Made by a program: the position numbers and the translations under genes. From assembly GCA_003343885.1 (NCBI GenBank), contig QAKH01000077.1, positions 1 through 25,983 of the forward strand: a DNA stretch of 25,983 nt, in the 5' to 3' direction. Under the pieces are notes generated by a model. That model was not told the origin of the DNA, made no database searches, and was given only the letters and a program-made list of their open reading frames with translations. The stretch's first letter is position 1. Each line of letters begins with the position of its first letter. This DNA is from Clostridiales bacterium. Its GTDB lineage: Bacteria; Bacillota; Clostridia; Oscillospirales; CAG-382. This document shows, piece after piece, positions 23,203-25,983 of the stretch.

Positions 23203-23841
23203 TTAGTGTGCTTGAATACTTTCAAATTCACTTCTTGAAATTTTGTATACCACAATGTTTTTGAATTCTCCCTTGATGAACATGGAGTGGCGGTAAATTC
23301 CGTCAAGCTTCATTCCGCACTTTTGCATAACACGCCCGGAAGCATCGTTTCCTTCCATATGTTTAGCAATGTACCCATCAAGGTTAAACGTATAAAAACC
23401 GAACCTCATAACCGCTTTAAGCGCTTCGGCTGCAAGTCCCTGTCCCCAGTAATTTTTTGAGAGTACATATCCGACTTCAGCGGTGTTTTCAGAGTAGTTG
23501 AAACATGTGTAACCGCATGTCCCGATAAATTTGCCGTTTTCCTTGTATACTAATCCCCAGTCGTTAAACGAGCCGTTTTTGTACTTCTTTTGAAGAACAG
23601 AAATAAAGCGTTCTGTTTCTCTCAGAGAAGAATGCGGAGACCACGTTAGGTATTTGGTTACGTCGGGATCACTTGAATACTCGTACATATCTGCGGCAAA
23701 GTCCTCGCATATCCGGCAAAGGATAAGACGTTCGGTATTCAAAACCGGCGGATCGGAAAATGTTTTTGTTACAAGCTCCTGTAAACTCTTGGAATTATCA
23801 GACTTTTTTGAGGCAGGAGCAAAAAAGTTAAATAAAGACAT
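23203..23841 (-). CDS. GNAT-family acetyltransferase, RimJ/RimL type
   Basis: A 212-residue acetyltransferase of the RimJ/RimL subfamily, whose members acetylate ribosomal protein N termini or small molecules. Typical parts are TERLILCRICEDFAADMYEY near residue 37, the acetyl-CoA motif LSKNYWGQGLAAEALKAVM and ANDASGRV-like GNDASGRVMQKCGM; the substrate cannot be predicted. The first 30 residues are a polar N-terminal extension not usual for the family. ATG 23841 has only a weak site (AGTGAAG). It follows hflC by 32 bases on the same strand, so it is probably the last gene of that operon. Confidence 0.88.
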   Translation of the reverse strand: MSLFNFFAPASKKSDNSKSLQELVTKTFSDPPVLNTERLILCRICEDFAADMYEYSSDPDVTKYLTWSPHSSLRETERFISVLQKKYKNGSFNDWGLVYKENGKFIGTCGYTCFNYSENTAEVGYVLSKNYWGQGLAAEALKAVMRFGFYTFNLDGYIAKHMEGNDASGRVMQKCGMKLDGIYRHSMFIKGEFKNIVVYKISRSEFESIQAH

Positions 23842-23873
23842 AAAACTTCACTGTTTGCCGGGATTGCCTCTGC

Positions 23874-24752
23874 TTATGGATTCATGAGAGCATCGGCAAT
23901 TGCGGAATCCTTTCCGAGAATAATTGTGGCGTTGCCGCCGTCGAGAGATACTTCCAAAGCGTCAAGTGCACGTGTGAATTCGTAAAATTCTTGCTTTTCG
24001 GGAGTGTTGTATGCTTCGGCGAGTATTCTCATATATTCTGCCTCGCCTTCGGCAACAATTTGTTCAGCTTTAGCTTTTGCGTCCGAAACAAGAATATTCT
24101 TTTGCTTGTCAACCTCGTTGCGGATAAGTTCCGCTTCTTTGTTTCCGTCTGCTCGGTATTGCTCGGCAATTTTGTTTCGCTCGGATATCATGCGGCGGTA
24201 AACAGCTTCTTCATTGTCGGAGGGAAGGTCAAGTTTCTTTATTTTAATGTCTATTATCTCAATTCCATAGCCTCCGGTTGCTTTGCTCGCAGCGGAAAGT
24301 ATGTTGTTGTTGAACAGTTCACGGCTCATATCATCCTGGTTGATGATGGCATCACGCAGAGATTTTCCCATTTCTGTTTTTATAGCGTTGTAGGTAAGCA
24401 TATCTATGCGCGTTTCAGCTTCTGTCTTGGTGCCGATGGTTTTGTAAAAAGTAAGCGGATCGGTAATTCTCCACAAGACATAGTTGTCGACGATCATAGC
24501 TTTACTGTCCGCTGTAAGAACTTCACTCGGTTTCATATCGTAAAGCAAAATTTTGTTGGGAAATTTCTTTACCTGATCGATAAACGGTACTTTAAAATAC
24601 AATCCTGCCTCTGAAATCGTGTCAACGGTTTTTGAAAATCTGACAACATTTGCGAATTCGTCTTCATTTACTGAGAAGAGCGATTCCGGTAGTACAATAA
24701 TTGCGGCAATAACGACAATGATAATCAAAGCAGCTAATAATTTTTTCTTCAT
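23874..24752 (-). CDS. hflC: HflC-like SPFH/Band 7 membrane protein
   Basis: A 292-residue protein with one N-terminal membrane anchor (about residues 4-24) and a SPFH domain (ENED-like VNEDEFANVVRFSKTV, then GLYFKVPFIDQVKKF), followed by a long charged helical region (about 190-260) with the HflC motif YRRMISERNKIAEQYRADG. In E. coli HflK and HflC form a large membrane cage that limits the FtsH protease; in Firmicutes the role is less clear. ATG 24752 overlaps the hflK stop by four bases (ATGA), so the two are made together. No ftsH or hflX is near. Confidence 0.92.
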   Translation of the reverse strand: MKKKLLAALIIIVVIAAIIVLPESLFSVNEDEFANVVRFSKTVDTISEAGLYFKVPFIDQVKKFPNKILLYDMKPSEVLTADSKAMIVDNYVLWRITDPLTFYKTIGTKTEAETRIDMLTYNAIKTEMGKSLRDAIINQDDMSRELFNNNILSAASKATGGYGIEIIDIKIKKLDLPSDNEEAVYRRMISERNKIAEQYRADGNKEAELIRNEVDKQKNILVSDAKAKAEQIVAEGEAEYMRILAEAYNTPEKQEFYEFTRALDALEVSLDGGNATIILGKDSAIADALMNP

Positions 24753-25672
24753 TGCGCAGCCTCCTCTGTTACAAAACTTTCAATCGGCAGAAGTTTTTGA
24801 GTCGATCCGTCTTCCGAGGTGTCAATATAAACTTTCGCCTCCGGCAAAACTTTTTCCAGTGCCTCGTAAAACATTCTTTTCTTTGTTATATCAGGATTTA
24901 ACTTGTATTGGTCATACATAGCGTTAAACATTGCAACCTGTATATTTGCCTGGTTTATTCTGTCCTGTTTAAGATATTCAGCGTTTTGTATTAGCTTGTC
25001 AGCTTCCGCCTGAGCAAGGGGAAGTTCGGAATTCTGGTAGGCAAGCGCAACATTTATCGCTGTGTCCTTGTCCTGCTTTGCGGTTTCAACTTCTTTAAAC
25101 GCTTCCTGTACTTCTACCGTTGGCGGCTCACTGTCCTGAAGCTTGAGATCTGTCAGAACCAAACCCAGATCGTAGACAGCAAGCTCATTCTGGATTCCTT
25201 CCTTGATTTTTGCCTGTATCTCACTTTTTCCTGTTGTTAAGATTGTGTCTACATCATAAGAGCTTATAACATTTCTGATGTGACTCTGAACCAGACTTTT
25301 CAAAATATCTGCCGGATCTTCGGAACTGTACAGATACTTTACCGGGTCGGATATTTTGTATTCAACAAAAAAGTCGCAGTTAACGATATTATAGTCACCG
25401 CTTATCATTTTGCTTTCACTTTCGATAACAGTCATATCATCATTGTTATTTCCTGTGCGGAATCCTATCTCAATTGATTGGAGCTCGTTTACATTGACGA
25501 GAGTCGCTTCCTGAATACCAAACGGAAGTTTGATGTGTATTCCCGGATCTTCAATTGACGTAACCTTTCCAAACGTTGTCACGACGGCCTGCTGTTTATC
25601 GTTTACGGTGTATACTGACGTTAAAGCAAGTATAGCCAGAATAACGACTATGATTGCGGGCAAAATGAACAT
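24749..25672 (-). CDS. hflK: HflK-like SPFH/Band 7 membrane protein, 5' end uncertain
   Basis: From ATG 25672 the protein has 307 residues: a membrane anchor (about residues 2-21), a SPFH domain (VNDKQQAVVTTFGKV, GIHIKLPFGIQ), and a long coiled-coil region with SEPPTVEVQEAFKEVETAKQ, the HflK motif before the assembly helix. It partners with hflC. The frame stays open to an ATG at 25738, but that ATG lies in the end of the adjacent IS30 element and has no ribosome site. ATG 25691, in another frame, has AGGT upstream; removing one A from a 7-A run (25678-25684) would fuse it to the hflK frame as MRQKIKMFILP. The IS element lies just upstream and has probably cut the gene from its native promoter. 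Confidence 0.85.
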   Translation of the reverse strand: MFILPAIIVVILAILALTSVYTVNDKQQAVVTTFGKVTSIEDPGIHIKLPFGIQEATLVNVNELQSIEIGFRTGNNNDDMTVIESESKMISGDYNIVNCDFFVEYKISDPVKYLYSSEDPADILKSLVQSHIRNVISSYDVDTILTTGKSEIQAKIKEGIQNELAVYDLGLVLTDLKLQDSEPPTVEVQEAFKEVETAKQDKDTAINVALAYQNSELPLAQAEADKLIQNAEYLKQDRINQANIQVAMFNAMYDQYKLNPDITKKRMFYEALEKVLPEAKVYIDTSEDGSTQKLLPIESFVTEEAAQ

Positions 25673-25733
25673 TTTAATTTTTTTGGCGCATTGTAAAATG
25701 AACCTGCAATAGTAAGAAAACAGAAAAAAAGTA

Positions 25734-25803
25734 TCCATAGTGACGAAACTGTGGTAGAATTGAGATTGGACAACAACAATTCTGAAAGGAACATCACTAT
25801 GGA
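25734..25803 (+). repeat. Inverted repeat enclosing the transposase leader
   Basis: TCCATAGTGA (25734-25743) and TCACTATGGA (25794-25803) are exact 10-base complements. The right arm contains the transposase ATG (25799-25801). In a transcript entering from outside the element the two arms could pair and hide the start codon; a transcript from the internal promoter (start near 25767) would lack the left arm. Confidence 0.7.
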
Positions 25804-25983
25804 CATTCTAAAGTATACCACAAAAGTTCGCAAAGGGCAACATCTGACTGCCGAAGAACGGCACGACATTGAAGTTCATCTGAAAGACGGTTGGTCAACA
25901 TACAAAATCGCCAAACATTTAGGTCGGTCATATAACACCGTTAAGGATGAAATCGAGCGAGGCACTGTACTTTTGTACAACGG
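25799..25983 (+). CDS. IS30-family transposase, N-terminal part
   Basis: The first 61 codons of a transposase that continues past the window edge. The visible part begins MDILKYTTKVRKGQHLTAEE and contains the IS30 helix-turn-helix (LTAEERHDIEVHLKDGWSTY, then KIAKHLGRSYNTVKDEIERG), which binds the terminal inverted repeats. The catalytic DDE core lies outside. ATG 25799 has an AAAGGA site 9 bases upstream. Nothing in the visible part suggests that it is broken. Confidence 0.85.
   Translation, partial: MDILKYTTKVRKGQHLTAEERHDIEVHLKDGWSTYKIAKHLGRSYNTVKDEIERGTVLLYN

Larger units (their letters stand above)
25733..25983 (+). mobile_element. IS30-family insertion sequence, left end (partial)
   Basis: The element starts near 25733 (exact end not determinable without its other end) and runs off the window. 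It carries an extended -10 promoter, TGGTAGAAT (TGG 25752-25754, -10 25755-25760), then an AAAGGA site and the transposase start. It is inserted just upstream of hflK in the opposite orientation. Confidence 0.7.

Overview
The window looks like a chromosomal segment of an anaerobic, spore-forming Firmicute of class Clostridia, most likely of the Ruminococcaceae/Oscillospiraceae type. The reasons are the sporulation genes (ylbJ-like, yqfC, yqfD), strong AGGAGG-type ribosome sites with several TTG/GTG starts, a T-box riboswitch, and tRNA-dependent amidation by GatCAB. Nearly all the DNA is occupied by housekeeping genes. The right edge runs into an IS30-family element, and the left edge may carry a similar end, as expected of a contig that breaks at repeats.

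Layout. 1-90: a leftward promoter-like sequence. 91-2867: divergent sporulation genes, ylbJ-like (-) and yqfC-yqfD (+); yqfD has an apparent frameshift at its 5' end. 3026-4706: a sugar-phosphate isomerase/epimerase-like gene (-) and an AraC-type regulator (+), divergent from overlapping promoters. 4843-6174: MATE transporter (-). 6386-9069: a CapA/PgsA-type metallophosphatase and an AEC-family transporter (+). 9143-13833: the conserved rpmH-rnpA-yidD-yidC-jag cluster, followed by ilvE and a GNAT acetyltransferase. 13921-17647: a DUF1858 protein, trmK, a Nif3-like protein and the ribosome-rescue factor rqcH. 17695-23065: a T-box controlled operon of an AspRS-GatC fusion, gatA and gatB. 23203-25672 (-): hflK-hflC and a second GNAT gene. 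25733-25983: the start of an IS30-family element.

The most notable unit is the T-box operon. It encodes an aspartyl-tRNA synthetase with GatC fused to its C terminus, followed by GatA and GatB, so one transcript supplies everything needed to charge tRNA-Asn with Asp and amidate it to Asn. The specifier region of the leader contains GAAC, in which the Glu codon GAA and the Asn codon AAC overlap. These are the two tRNA families served by GatCAB, which suggests a leader that may sense both.

The rpmH-to-jag block is the ribosome/RNase P/membrane-insertion cluster that normally sits beside oriC. Here dnaA is absent upstream and mnmE/mnmG/rsmG are absent downstream, so the region has been rearranged. 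The trmK/nif3/rqcH block deals with tRNA modification and ribosome quality control.
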